The notes: a model not told the origin generated them from the letters alone. 64,000 nucleotides of DNA from Serripes groenlandicus (GCA_031761405.1 JASEVX010000010.1:35457640-35521639), one strand, 5' to 3'; positions 1 to 15,400 are shown, numbered from the stretch's first letter. Numbers and translations are program-made.

Positions 1-263
1 TGGTTAACCCTTTCTCTCATATAGACGCTTTCTGACACCTCTGCAGCAGACTGCGTTTTAAAAACATAGTGACAAAAGAAGAAATTGCTCAAAACGAGCA
101 ATTTCTCCTTTTGCCACAATGTTTTCCACTTTAAGTCATATAGATTATCCTTTCAATTATAGAGATTTTCTATTTTTTGACAATATGTTTTAAGTCGTCT
201 GCTGCAGAATTGTCGTATGAGGAAAAGGGTTAACATTAATATTTGACATTTATTATTTTGCAG

Positions 264-410
264 ATTCAACCAATCTGTATATAAGAAGTTCCGATATGGA
301 TCTACACAATGTTCTACTGCAAGCAATTGAAGACAAAACATTTCCTACACGACTTGATGGAACATCTTTCACTGTCAATGGACTTGCATTGGGATATGAA
401 GAGGGAGATG
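264..410 (+). CDS. Exon 1 (of those visible), phase 1 to 1
   Basis: The acceptor is ttattattttgcag and the donor is GAGATG|gtaaaatc. It encodes about 49 residues, including DLHNVLLQAIEDKTF and FTVNGLALGYEEGD. The helix-then-strand look could be the end of an SEA-like fold, but this is weak. A MITE ends 30 bases upstream, and the donor is the left boundary of the 79-bp array. Confidence 0.8.
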
Positions 411-3400
411 GTAAAATCAAATGTTTTAACGTAAACCTACTCTCGTAGATACTGATAACTGTTTGTCTGTCGTGAAGATGACAGAGATGGTTAAATCAAA
501 TGTTCTAACGTAAACCTACTCTCGTAGATACTGATAACTGTTTGTCTGTCGTGAAGATGACAGAGATGGTTAAATCAAATGTTTTAACGTAAACCTACTC
601 TCGTAGATACTGATAACTGTTTGTCTGTCGTGAAGATGACAGAGATGGTAAAATCAAATGTTTTAACGTAAACCTACTCTCTTAGATACTGATAACTGTT
701 TGTCTGTCGTGAAGATGACAGAGATGGTAAATTAAATGATTTAACGTAAACCTACTCTCTTAGATACTGATAACTGTTTGTCTGTTGTGAAGATGACAGA
801 GATGGTAAAATCAAATGTTTTAACGTAAACCTACTCTCGTAGATACTGATAACTGTTTGTCTGTCGTGAAGATGACAGAGATGGTAAAATCAAATGTTTT
901 AACGTAAACCTACTCTCGTAGATACTGATAACTGTTTGTCTGTCGTGAAGATGACAGAGATGGTAAAATCAAATGTTTTAACGTAAACCTACTCTCGTAG
1001 ATACTGATAACTGTTTGTCTGTCGTGAAGATGACAGAGATGGTAACATCAAATGTTTTAACGTGAACCTACTCTCGTAGATACTGATAACTGTTTGTCTG
1101 TCGTGAAGATGACAGAGATGGTTAAATCAAATGTTTTAACGTAAACCTACTCTCGTAGATACTGATAACTGTTTGTCTGTCGTGAAGATGACAGAGATGG
1201 TTAAATCAAATGTTTTAACGTGAACCTACTCTCGTAGATACTGATAACTGTTTGTCTGTCGTGAAGATGACAGAGATGGTTAAATCAAATGTTTTAACGT
1301 GAACCTACTCTCGTAGATACTGATAACTGTGTGTCTGTCGTGAAGATGACAGAGATGGTTAAATCAAATGTTTTAACGTAAACCTACTCTCGTAGATACT
1401 GATAACTGTTTGTCTGTCGTGAAGATGACAGAGATGGTAAAATCAAATGTTTTAACGTGAACCTACTCTCGTAGATACTGATAACTGTTTGTCTGTCGTG
1501 AAGATGACAGAGATGGTTAAATCAAATGTTTTAACGTGAACCTACTCTCGTAGATACTGATAACTGTTTGTCTGTCGTGAAGATGACAGAGATGGTTAAA
1601 TCAAATGTTTTAACGTGAACCTACTCTCGTAGATACTGATAACTGTTTGTCTGTCGTGAAGATGACGGAGATGGTAAAATCAAATGTTTTAACGTGAACC
1701 TACTCTCGTAGATACTGATAACTGTTTGTCTGTCGTGAAGATGACAGAGATGGTTAAATCAAATGTTTTAACGTGAACCTACTCTCGTAGATACTGATAA
1801 CTGTTTGTCTGTCGTGAAGATGACAGAGATGGTAAAATCAAATGTTTTAACGTGAACCTACTCTCTTAGATACTGATAACTGTTTGTCTGTCGTGAAGAT
1901 GACAGAGATGGTTAAATCAAATGTTTTAACGTAAACCTACTCTCTTAGATACTGATAACTGTTTGTCTGTCGTGAAGATGACAGAGATGGTAAAATCAAA
2001 TGTTTTAACGTAAACCTACTCTCGTAGATACTGATAACTGTTTGTCTGTCGTGAAGATGACAGAGATGGTTAAATCAAATGTTTTAACGTAAACCTACTC
2101 TCTTAGATACTGATAACTGTTTGTCTGTCGTGAAGATGACAGAGATGGTAAAATCAAATGTTTTAACGTTAACATACTCTCTTAGATACTGATAACTGTT
2201 TGTATGTCGTGAATATGACAGAGATGGTAAAATCAAATGTTTTAACGTGAACCTACTCTCGTAGATACTGATAACTGTTTGTCTGTCGTGAAGATGACAG
2301 AGATGGTAAAATCAAATGTTTTAACGTAAACCTACTCTCGTAGATACTGATAACTGTTTGTCTGTCGTGAAGATGACAGAGATGGTTAAATCAAATGTTT
2401 TAACGTAAACCTACTCTCTTAGATACTGATAACTGTTTGTATGTCGTGAAGATGACAGAGATGGTAAAATCAAATGTTTTAACGTTAACATACTCTCTTA
2501 GATACTGATAACTGTTTGTCTGTCATGAAGATGACAGAGATGGTAAAATCAAATGTTTTAACGTAAACCTACTCTCTTAGATACTGATAACTGTTTGTCT
2601 GTCGTGAAGATGACAGAGATGGTAAAATCAAATGTTTTAATGTAAACCTACTCTCTTAGATACTGATAACTGTTTGTCTGTCGTGAAGATGACAGAGATG
2701 GTTAAATCAAATGTTTTAACGTAAACCTACTCTCGTAGATACTGATAACTGTTTGTCTGTCGTGAAGATGACAGAGATGGTTAAATCAAATGTTCTAACG
2801 TAAACCTACTCTCTTAGATACTGATAACTGTTTGTCTGTCGTGAAGATGACAGAGATGGTAAAATCAAATGTTTTAACGTTAACATACTCTCTTAGATAC
2901 TGATAACTGTTTGTCTGTCATGAAGATGACAGAGATGGTAAAATCAAATGTTTTAACGTAAACCTACTCTTTTAGATACTGATAACTGTTTGTCTGTTGT
3001 GAAGATGACAGAGATGGTTAAATCAAATGTTTTAACATAAACCTACTCTCTTAGATACTGATAGCTGTTTGTCTGTCGTGAAGATGACAGAGATGGTTAA
3101 ATCAAATGTTTTAACGTGAACCTACTCTCGTAGATACTGATAACTGTTTGTCTGTCGTGAAGATGACAGAGATGGTTAAATCAAATGTTTTAACGTAAAC
3201 CTACTCTCTTAGATACTGATAACTGTTTGTCTGTCGTGAAGATGACAGAGATGGTAAAATCAAATGTTTGAACGTAAACCTACTCTTTTAGATACTGATA
3301 ACTGTTTGTCTGTTGTGAAGATGACAGAGATGGTTAAATCAAATGTTTTAACATAAACCTACTCTCTTAGATACTGATAGCTGTTTGTCTGTCGTGAAGA

Positions 3401-6400
3401 TGACAGAGATGGTAACATTAAATGTTTTAACGTGAACCTACTCTCTTAGATACTGATAACTGTTTGTCTGTCGTGAAGATGACAGAGATGGTAAAATCAA
3501 ATGTTTTAACGTAAACCTACTCTCGTAGATACTGATAACTGTTTGTCTGTCGTGAAGATGACAGAGATGGTTAAATCAAATGTTTTAACGTAAACCTACT
3601 CTCTTAGATACTGATAACTGTTTGTATGTCGTGAAGATGACAGAGATGGTAAAATCAAATGTTTTAACGTTAACATACTCTCTTAGATACTGATAACTGT
3701 TTGTCTGTCATGAAGATGACAGAGATGGTAAAATCAAATGTTTTAACGTAAACCTACTCTCTTAGATACTGATAACTGTTTGTCTGTCGTGAAGATGACA
3801 GAGATGGTAAAATCAAATGTTTTAATGTAAACCTACTCTCTTAGATACTGATAACTGTTTGTCTGTCGTGAAGATGACAGAGATGGTTAAATCAAATGTT
3901 TTAACGTAAACCTACTCTCGTAGATACTGATAACTGTTTGTCTGTCGTGAAGATGACAGAGATGGTTAAATCAAATGTTCTAACGTAAACCTACTCTCTT
4001 AGATACTGATAACTGTTTGTCTGTCGTGAAGATGACAGAGATGGTAAAATCAAATGTTTTAACGTTAACATACTCTCTTAGATACTGATAACTGTTTGTC
4101 TGTCATGAAGATGACAGAGATGGTAAAATCAAATGTTTTAACGTAAACCTACTCTTTTAGATACTGATAACTGTTTGTCTGTTGTGAAGATGACAGAGAT
4201 GGTTAAATCAAATGTTTTAACATAAACCTACTCTCTTAGATACTGATAGCTGTTTGTCTGTCGTGAAGATGACAGAGATGGTTAAATCAAATGTTTTAAC
4301 GTGAACCTACTCTCGTAGATACTGATAACTGTTTGTCTGTCGTGAAGATGACAGAGATGGTTAAATCAAATGTTTTAACGTAAACCTACTCTCTTAGATA
4401 CTGATAACTGTTTGTCTGTCGTGAAGATGACAGAGATGGTAAAATCAAATGTTTGAACGTAAACCTACTCTTTTAGATACTGATAACTGTTTGTCTGTTG
4501 TGAAGATGACAGAGATGGTTAAATCAAATGTTTTAACATAAACCTACTCTCTTAGATACTGATAGCTGTTTGTCTGTCGTGAAGATGACAGAGATGGTAA
4601 CATTAAATGTTTTAACGTGAACCTACTCTCTTAGATACTGATAACTGTTTTTCTGTCGTGAAGATGACAGAGATGGTAAAATTAAATGTTTGAACGTAAA
4701 CCTACTCTCTTAGATACTGATAACTGTTTGTCTGTCGTGAAGATGACAGAGATGGTAAAATTAAATGTTTGAACGTAAACCTACTCTCTTAGATACTGAT
4801 AACTGTTTGTCTGTCGTGAATATCATTAGATCAGACCAAAATACTTCGCTGTACGTATATTGGATCTGACAACACCGCATATAGGTCAAATTACGCTAAA
4901 TACATCTGCTGACTTGCTGATCTACAGTACTATAGTCCCTAAAAGAACATTAACATTAAATCAGACCAAAATACTTCGCTGTATGTATATTGGATCTGAC
5001 AACCCCACATATAGCGTTGTCTCGAATTAACCTTATACATTTAAATAAGCATGAGCATGTGCTCGTCATTTATGGCCAATATAATTGCACGATACAACAA
5101 GCTCTCGTGCTACACAATCGTAACACTCGACAATCCTCGCTTCTCTATATTGTTTATTCATATAATTCATCTTACCTGTTAAAAAACAAGAGATTTCGTA
5201 TTTGACAGTTTGCTAGGCTGACATAAAGGTCAATCTGAGAAGAGCTGTATGGGGTCAGTCATCAGATATTGATACAAGCCAGCACAGCAGTTTAGGTTTG
5301 GTTTTTAGCGAGATTGACTGTTTGTTAAACAACTACTACAATACGAGAGTTCATCCATACATGTACTTCACTAATTTCGTGTGCACGAATGCCTGCATGC
5401 ATGTGTGCATGCCACTTAACGCTTTCCCACATTCAACAAATCTGCAGGAGACAACTTTGAAATCATCTAGACTACCATGTAGAAGATTTTAATAACTGAA
5501 ATCAATAGTCGTCTTCTGCAGAGGCTTCAAAAAGTGTCTCTCTATTTGAGAAAGCATGATTTGCCTGCTGCAGAGGCTTCAGAAGTTGTCTCTTTGTGAG
5601 AAAGCATTATTTGTCTGCTACAGAGGCTTCGAAAAGTGTCTCTATGTGAGAAAGCCTAATTTGTCTGCTGCAGAGGCTTCAAAAAGTGTCTCTATGTGAG
5701 AAAGCATGATTCGCCTGCTGCAGATGCTTCGAAAAGTGTCTCTATGTTGGAAAGTGTTTAACAGATGAACATATATGGACACGATCTGGATTGTGTATAT
5801 ATCTTTAAAATTACTGCATCTACAAAATAAGGACCTTGTTTATTTTATTACAATATTAGCCACTTTAACAGTATGAAGGTCATAGTCTGACTGCACATAA
5901 ATACTGGCATACCATATCTGTGTTATACAGTTCATATGCATCAATACATTGTATCAAACTTGATCAAATGATGCATAAGCCATTTCCCACATATAGACAC
6001 TTGTTGACGCCTTTGCAACAGACAGCGTTTGAAATAATTTTGGCAAATGGTGAAATTTCTCTTAATGAGCAATTTTTCTATTTGCCACAATGATTTCAAC
6101 TCTATTCAATAATCATGCTATCATTTATAGAGATTTTCTCTATTTTTGGACTTATTCTATACTAAATGTGGAACATTTAGGAGTATGAAAAAAGATTCAA
6201 TACATAATAATTCAAACTATTTTATGCTAATACAAAGAATCAAAATTCAGTTCCATAAGGCTAAAAGCTTGAATATTGAGTTACCTGATATATATGAGCC
6301 GTTCCACGAGAAAACCAACATTTTGCGTAATGTATCGACCCAGATCGATCAGTCTGAGCAGGCTAATCCGGGTCGACACATTCCGTCTCAGGGGGATAGA

Positions 6401-9400
6401 GGTATAGAGTAATGATTCCTGAAATAGAAAATCCACAGGAGGCTAAAAGTGTCTGTCCGGGTTAGCCCGCACGGCATGCTTATTAGGCGGATCCGGAGTT
6501 CACAATGTTATATTTCCTGTAATTCGGCTCATATACATTGAGTTCTAAACCCCTCATAAATATGTGAGCCGTATGTCCCGCGAGAAAACCAACATTGTGG
6601 ATTTTGTGTAAAGTATCGACCCGGATCAGGCAAAGCATGCCGCGCAGGCTTACCCGGACAGACACTTTTAGCCTCCTGTGGATTTTCTGTGTCAGGAATC
6701 ATTACTCTATACCTCTATCCCCCTGATACGGAATGTGTCGGCCCGGATCAGCGCAGGCTGATCCTGGTCGATACATTAAGCATAGGCCATAATGTTGGTT
6801 TTCTCAAGGGACGGCTCAATTGTATTGTCTTTTCTTGTTATCAGAGGGGACCTATTATTTCGTTACTGATGGTGAACTGACGAAGTATGAAGAACCTGGT
6901 CAAACGTGTGGGAAAGGACAGGTAATGGCATTTTCTCTTTTGTGGGATCATATACATTTATATACCAGAGCTTTTTAAAGTTATGTAAAACCTTGATATC
7001 CAAATGTTGATGAAAGTAATATGTAGCTTGATATCCAAATGCTGTATAGATTTGTGTATACCTTGATATCCAAAGGCTGTATAAAGTATTGTATATGTTG
7101 ATATATAAATGCTATTTAAAGTCATGTATAGCTTGATGTCCAAATGCTGTATTATAGAGTTATGTATACCTTGATATTCAAAGGCTGTATAAAGTCTGGT
7201 ATACATTGATATATAAATGCTACTTAAAGTCATGTATAATGTTATCCAAATTCTGTACAAAGTTGTGTATAACGTGGTATCCAAATGCTGTATAAATTCA
7301 TGTTTACCTTGATATCCAAAGGCTGTATAAATTCATGTTTACCTTGATATCCAAATGAGGTATAAAGTCATGTATAGCTAAATATCCAAATGCCGTATAA
7401 GGTCATGTATAGCTTGATGTCCAAATGCTGTATAAAGTCATGTTTAGGTTGATGTCCAACTGCTGTATAAAGTCATGTATAGCTTGATGTCCAAATGCTG
7501 TATAAAGTCATGTATAGCTTGATATCCAAATGCTGTATAAGGTCATGTATAGCTTGATGTCCAAATGCCGTATAAAGTCATGTATACCTAGCTAAATGTC
7601 CAAATGCTGTATAAAGTCATGTTTAGCTTGATGTCCAAATGCTGTATAAATTCATGTAAAGCTTGATGTCCAAATGCTGTATAAAGTCATGTATAGCTTG
7701 ATGTCCAAATGCTGTATAAAGTCATGTATAGCTTAATGTCCAAATGCTGTATAAAGTCATGTTTAGCTTGATGTCCAAATGCTGTATAAAGTCATGTTTA
7801 GCTTGATGTCCAAATGCTGTATAAAGTCATGTATAGCTTGATGTCCAAATGCTGTATAAAGTCATGTTTAGCTTGATGTCCAAATGCTGTATAAATTAAG
7901 TCATGTATACCTTGATGTCCAAATGCTGTATAAAGTCATGTATAGATTGATGTCCAAATGCTGTATAAAGTCATGTTTAGCTTGATGTCCAAATGTTGTA
8001 TAAAGTCATTAGTCGCGGGCAGTCTCCGGGCAGAAGCCCGCGACTTCTATTTTTAATAGGTTTTCGGAAATCACATGGGAGGGGGGATTATTATTAGAAA
8101 GAAACACAATTAGATGTCTTGAACATATTACAATTGTGTTTGTTTAAAAACACTAAGTAATGACACATCTAAAATGAAATAAATATCCCGATGTTTTAGG
8201 TATTTTCAGTTTCTTTATTTTGACTCGCATTTATGTTTTGTTGTTTTATTTACGAAGACAAAACAGTCCCTATTAGCTAGACTGGTATACTTTATTTTTA
8301 CACTATATACTACATGTACTCAAAAGGCGATAACTACAAACCTTTACGTCGCAGTCTAATTTGTTTACATACGCGCACCTGCTTGAAGCGTGACTCGCGA
8401 ATACCAACTGCGTAGATCAATCTCCTTTGCAGAGAGCCGTCTCTTTACACTCACTTACAAATAGTAAATCGTAGGTGATTTAAAATGTTTATTTGGTTCG
8501 AAACAAATGAAGAAAAGAACAAACCGAGATAAAAACTAGTTTTAATAGAAAAATTACTTTGAACGAACACTCTCTTTGCCTATAAAGAGAGTTTCAAGAA
8601 CGACACCTCTTCGAATAAGAAAGAATCGGGTCTTTCGTACAAAATTATTTCGTCCTTGACAATTTTAAATGTGTCATTTAATTCCTTAAAGGCATATTGC
8701 TTCCGATCTGCATATTGTTATGGATCATTGACACAAGGGCGCTCATCATAATATAATTTTAAAACATGAGTAGTTTTGTTATTTTCATTATAAAAAAGGA
8801 AGGAAAGAATTAAAATAAATTAACATGTTGTAGGGCTCAGTTTATGTTCGAAATTAAGTTTAAATTATACAACAATTTCAATGAGATTTAACTGTTTAGT
8901 TGATATTATATTTCGAATGTGGTCTAATTTATAAATATTGGACTACATTTCAACATTTGTTAAAGTATGATATAATTAGGATGCCAAGCTAATATCATTT
9001 TGAGAAAAAGAGAAAACTCAGCGATTTAACCCTTAACTCATTGTTATAAAAGTATATTGCTGCAAAGGTGTCCACTGTTGACTTTAATAGAGGAAAGGTA
9101 ACATGATGTGCTATTGCATGCAAATCCTAAATTGTCTGTTTTGTGGTTTTATTGAAAAATAATAAAATTCAAATATTCTGACAAACGTGTATGTGGAATT
9201 CACAAATCTTATAATTATTCCTTAATGAAAGCACTGTATACATACTAAGACTAATGATTGGCAAGATTTCTCATTTCCATTACTGTTTATGATCAATAAT
9301 TAGTTGGTTGTGTGTCTAGTCAACCTACTTTGAAATGGAGATTGATCATAAACAATGAAAGGCTTCAATTATCATTCACTTCGTTGACAAAACAATGCAA

Positions 9401-12400
9401 GTTATGATACATTTTTACTTGACTCCACCCCTGATGTTCCAATATGCCCCTCAGTTGATAACTGTTTATTCAACTACTATAATGTTAGTGTTATGCATAA
9501 CTGCACTATGGATTTCCGGCGACATTGATGCATTGCATCAACTTTCTCTTGTGTTTACCTTGATTTCCAAATGCTGTATAAAGTCATGTATAGCTTGATG
9601 TCCAAATGCTGTATAAAGTCATGTTTAGCTTGATGTCCAAATGCTGTATAAAGTCATGTTTAGCTTGATGTCCAAATGCTGTATAAAGTCATGTTTAGCT
9701 TGATGTCCAAATGCTGTATAAAGTCATGTTTAGCTTGATGTCCAAATGCTGTATAAAGTCATGTTTACCTTGATTTCCAAATGCTGTATAAAGTCATGTA
9801 TAGCTTGATGTCCAAATGCTGCATAAAGTCATGTTTAGCTTGATGTCCAAATGCTGTATAAAGTCATGTTTACCTTGATTTCCAAATGCTGTATAAAGTC
9901 ATGTATAGCTTAATATGTCCAAATGCTGCATAAAGTCATGTATAGCTTGATGTCCAAATGCTGCATAAAGTCATGTATAGCTTGATGTCCAAATGCTGTA
10001 TAAAGTCATGTTTAGCTTGATGTCCAAATGCTGTATAAAGTCATGTTTAGCTTGATGTCCTACTGCGGTATAAAGACATGTTTAGCTTGAAGTCCAAATG
10101 CCGTATAAAGTCATGTAAGGCTTGATATCCTAATGCCGTATAAATTCATGTAATACCTTGATATCCTAATGCCGTATAAAGTCATGTATAGCTTGATGTT
10201 CAAACGCCGTATAAAGTCATGTATAGCTTGATATCCTAATGCCGTATAAAGTCATGTATAGCTTGATATCCTAATGCCGTATAAAGTCATGTTTAGCTTG
10301 ATGTCCAAATGCTGTATAAAGTCATGTTTAGCTTGATGTCCAAATGCCGTATAAAGTCATGTTTAGCTTGATGTCCAAATGCTGTATAAAGTCATGTATA
10401 GCTAAATGTCCAAAAGCTGTATAAAGTCATGTATAGCTTGATATCCAAATGCTGTATAAATTCATTTATACATTGATATCCAAACGCTATTTAAAGTCAT
10501 TTATAGCTTTATATTCAAGGTTTAGTCTTATATAAAATGATATACTACTGGAATTAAATTCTTTAATAAGGCCTTACTGGGGCTTGAATCCGCATATTCT
10601 TCTAAGAAAAGAATCTTGCTAAAGCCAAAACATTGACCTCTCTATGTCGACACTTAAATAACTACATCATGATGGTTTATTAGAAATTTAGTTTTTGTTA
10701 CAAGTCTACATAAAGGATGTTATTTTCTACAGTCATTTTAATATGACCAAACTTGGTAGTGAAACAATGTTGTATTCTGACAAAACTTTATTTGAAGGAG
10801 GCCCATACTTGTAGAATCAACTATCAGGTCTGCACTCTGCATAATCAGAAATTAAATATTAGATATTTATGATTGGGCACTGTTGAATAATTGTTGCATT
10901 ATCTTTAATTAATAACTGTAGTATAATTAAATTTTCAGACTTTCTGTTTCCTCACTGGTAAATGTATGAATGATGCTGTTGAAGTCGAAGGTGGAACCTG
11001 CCCTTGTCCAATGGGAAAGGTAATAGTTTTGGGTGATCATATATTTGTTAACATTGAAAAGACATGTGATAATTAACCTGTTTCCATAAGCTTTCTGATG
11101 CCACTACAGTAGAAGTCATTTTAAAACGTTATATAAAAAAAAAAACATTGCACATCAGCAACTTCTTAGAATAATTGATTGTATATATATAATCATACTT
11201 TCATTTCTAGAGATATTATATAGTTTTGCCTTGATATTTTCAAAGTAGTCTGCGCCGTCTTTTTGAAGCCTTACTCAAGTTTAACAAATTCGAATAATGA
11301 AAAGCATTGTCTTGATCTATATCACAGCCAATTACATATGAATCTATATCAACAATCACATGCAAATATCTATAAAGTCTTCTGATGGTACCTGGTTTCA
11401 CTAGCAGCAGGTTTAACCCTTTCCCTCATATGACAATTCTGCAGCGGACGGCTTTGAAAATATTTTGTCAAAAAGTGGTAAATCTCTATAATTGAATGGA
11501 TAACCTATGACTAAAAGTGGAAAACATTGTCTCAAAAAGAGAAATTGCTTGATTTGAGCAATATCTTCTTTTGTCACTATGTTTTCAAAAAGCCGTCTGC
11601 TGCAGAGACGTCAGACAGCATCTATATGAGGGAAAGGGTTAAAGGTTAGGTGTTATTCAGTTACTTCTAAAGATGGTTCCATTTGTCAATTGTACAATTT
11701 TCACATCATACCATGCAATCTTGAATGTTTTGTTATACAAAAGCTAATGTTATAATTAGTTAACGCTTTCCAGCATTTAGAAGACATCTAATGCATCTGA
11801 CGTAGCAGACAACGTTTGTAAACATTGCGGCAAAAGTAGAAAAAGCTCATTGTGTGCAATTTCTCCTTTTGCTACACCGTTTTCACATCTCAAAAAAGTA
11901 TACTCTCATTTATTGAGATTTTCCATGTCTTACCTTGCAAATAGTAAAAAAAGTCACCAGTTAACTCAATGAAGTATTTATTGACTTCTTGCATATATGC
12001 TCAATTTGAGATTCTTATCTCTCTAAAATATTGTCTTTGCATGTATGATGTGGATCCCCTTTGAAGCCTCCATTTTGCATCTTTTACCCATCCCACATAC
12101 TGTCTGACGCATATATGCAGCAGACGACTTCTGAAAAAAAACTGGCAAAAGGAGAAATTGCTCATAATGGGCAATTACTCCTTTTGCCACAATGTTTTCA
12201 ACTCTATCCGATGATTTTATTTTCCCATATAGAGAGTTTCCATACCTTTGCCTAGAGAATTTAAAAGTCATCTTCTGCCCATTTGTTGCATGTGGGAAAG
12301 GGTTAAAAAAACAGCTATTTTTGTATATCAGGAACAATGTGATAAGGACGGCAAGACGGAATGTGTCTATCCAGGAGAATGTCAAACTGGTAAGGATATT

Positions 12401-15400
12401 TACTTTAGTTTGAAATACTTGTATTCATATTTGTATTTATGCAAAGGCGCCTGAGTTTTAGCGAAATTGGGGAAAACCCATACGACAGTATTGCTATAAA
12501 TAGCCTCTCTACATGGTATTTATTATACGGTTATGCTCACCAAATGACAATATTGCCGAGTGAGAGGGTAAACATCGCCAACAAAGACGAAGTATTATAC
12601 GGTCATTATTCTCATGCTATAATAATAAACTGTGCTATGTTTAACCCTTTCCCTCATACGACAATTCTGCAGCAGACGACTTTGAACGTATTTTGTCAAA
12701 ACATATAAAATCTCCATAATTGAATGGATAACATATGACTTAAAGTGGAAGACATTGTGGCAAAAGGAGAAATTGCACGTTTTGTGCAATTTCTTCTTTT
12801 GTCACTATGTTTTCAAAAAGCTGTCTGCTGCAGAGGCGTCGGAAAGCGTCTATATGAGGGAAAGGGTTAAAATATGCGTTGCTCTAGGGGAAAACCAACC
12901 ATGGCATATTGGCAACCAGTGTAGATTGATCTTACTCTATGCATGTGCTGATCTGATTAGGATCGGAGATTGAGGGCTTGGCGTGAAACAGTTTTAACTA
13001 AAATTGGTATTTTTTTACCAAGGTTAATCACCTCGCAATAAAGTCTTTAAATGCGTTAAATCATTTTTCTTGGTAAACAATGGAAATTTAGGTGCCATTG
13101 CTCGTTCTGAGCAATGGCACCTAAATTTCCATTGTTTACAAAGGGGTCACAATTGCCCCTAAAGCAGGGTTTTCAAAATATATTTTTAGTTACAACTGTT
13201 TCATTGAGCCAAGCCCTTGAAATGTTTACTCTTCAGTTAAGGAAGCATTCAAGAAACCTCTGACATACAGTTTGAATTTAGGGAATCTCTTTTTTAAAAA
13301 CGAAATATTAAGTTGGCTCACGTATATATAGTTAATGATTTCATGACTGCCTATAATACAGGTCATCTCAAATTGACCTTTGCGTCAGCCAATACAAATT
13401 ACGCCTACAAAATCGTTAGGTATAAAAACAGGAGAGACAATCCTTACATATATATGAGATAGAGAATCAAGATAATTATTCTGTAAATAAAGGATATTTC
13501 ATGAGTGTTTATTTATTATCAAACAAGTTTACTAAAATGATATTCCGCGAGCATTGGTGAGCGACATATTCAGCTTAGTTAACACGTTTATTAAATGTGA
13601 AAATAAATAAACACGAATGGGATATTCTATTTATCACATAAAGTGATTTATGAGGTGTATTTCGAAAAATGTACCTGAAATTTGCTGGTTTGGGTGCCAA
13701 AGCGACTAACCGTTAACGTTATAACGTCAAACCGCTGACGTGACGTCGTTTTCATTGTTTGGTTTCCGCTTTGTAACACAGACTTGAGCGTAAGTCTGGA
13801 AACCAAACTGCTATAATATATAGTAGTGTCATGTGATATTTATGTAATGGGATTTTGACACTCCCAGAGAGGGCTCTATGTGATCATTCACACTTATGTT
13901 TTCTTTCATTGACTTGTAATTCTAATTAAAGCTCACTTATTTATGTTATTATTAAATAACAAGTACTACTACTACTACGTAACTACTACTTCTACCACCA
14001 CAGATAGCAAGTATGGTGAGGAAGACCACATTACACAAGGAGAAATGTGTTATGAAGGACAAGTAAGTCAAACCCTGTTTTAATCCTTTCCCACATACAG
14101 GTGCATTTTGACACATCTACAGCAGACAACTTTTGAAAACATGAGTAATTACCCCTTTTTGCCATAGTGTTTTCAACTAATATTCAGTAATCATACATTC
14201 ATTTATTGAGCTTTGTTACGTATAAGCTCAGATGTTTACAAAATCGTCTGCTGCATATTTGTTGTATGTTGGAAAGGGTTAATATGCAAGAACCACTTAA
14301 TTTGCTTGTAAATATAATCTTTTATATAGACAAAAATAAATAATGGTTTTTGACAGAAATATATAAGTACATGTATGTATAAGATATTCATGACAGAAAT
14401 AGATAAGATATCTATGATTGAGACAAATCTTCATAGTTGTAGTGTTTTGATTATATGTTGCATATACATGTATGCCAGGAAGCCCAAAACAAATTGTAGT
14501 ACTTTTAATGTTTACAGACTTTCTGTTTCCTCTCTGGAAAATGTATGAATGATGCTGTTGAAGTCGAAGGTGGAACCTGCCCTTGTCCAATGGGAAAGGT
14601 AATAGTTTTGGTTGATCATATAATTGTTTACATTGAAAATGCAAAACATGTAATAATTTAAACTTTTTTTTAAATATTATCACAGACGGAAACCAACAAA
14701 TCTTTGGTAATTTCCTGATGAAAATGTTATACAATTTTAAAATCTTCAACTAATTTACCTTTATCACTTACTTTCAAAAGACCATTTCGGCCTATCAGTT
14801 CATTTGGAAGTGTAGTTTGGTTATTTTAGCATCATTTATTTTCAAAATTATATATTTAATCAGGCACAATATTTAACATTTATCATTTATGCCAGAAGTA
14901 AGATAGTGGGAAATAAGTTACTTTAATCTCTAATTTAAAGGGCCTCTCTGTTTAATAGACACTTTCGCTGTATGCTTATGTAATATGGATCCATTTTGAA
15001 GCTTTTGAAAGAAAGTTACTTTTATACACTTTTATATACAATGTGTTATACACTTTTATATACAATGTATTAGGAACATTGTGACAATGAAGACAAGACA
15101 GAATGTGTGTATCCAGGAGAATGTCAAACTGGTAAGGATATTTAATTAAAATAAATTACTAATGTTCAAGCCATTTTGCTGTTGTCTTTAAGACAATACG
15201 CGTAGTCATCTAGGCTAGTTCTTCTTACAGGCTTACAATATAAACTAGTAAGTACTGGTCCAATTTCAAAAGGAATTCACATACATGTTCCTTGGTGTCC
15301 TTCTACAAATTCTGTTAAAATTATCTTGACTTGTTAAAAATCATGGCAACTGGCGCACTGGGATAGTTTTCATTATATAAATACAGTTCAGACTTTGCAA

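Noticed and set aside
411..4820. CRISPR array
   Set aside because: The 79-bp units are contiguous without unique spacers, inside an animal intron.
13305..13960. Solo LTR
   Set aside because: TATA- and polyA-like motifs exist, but no TG...CA ends with a target duplication and no second copy could be seen.
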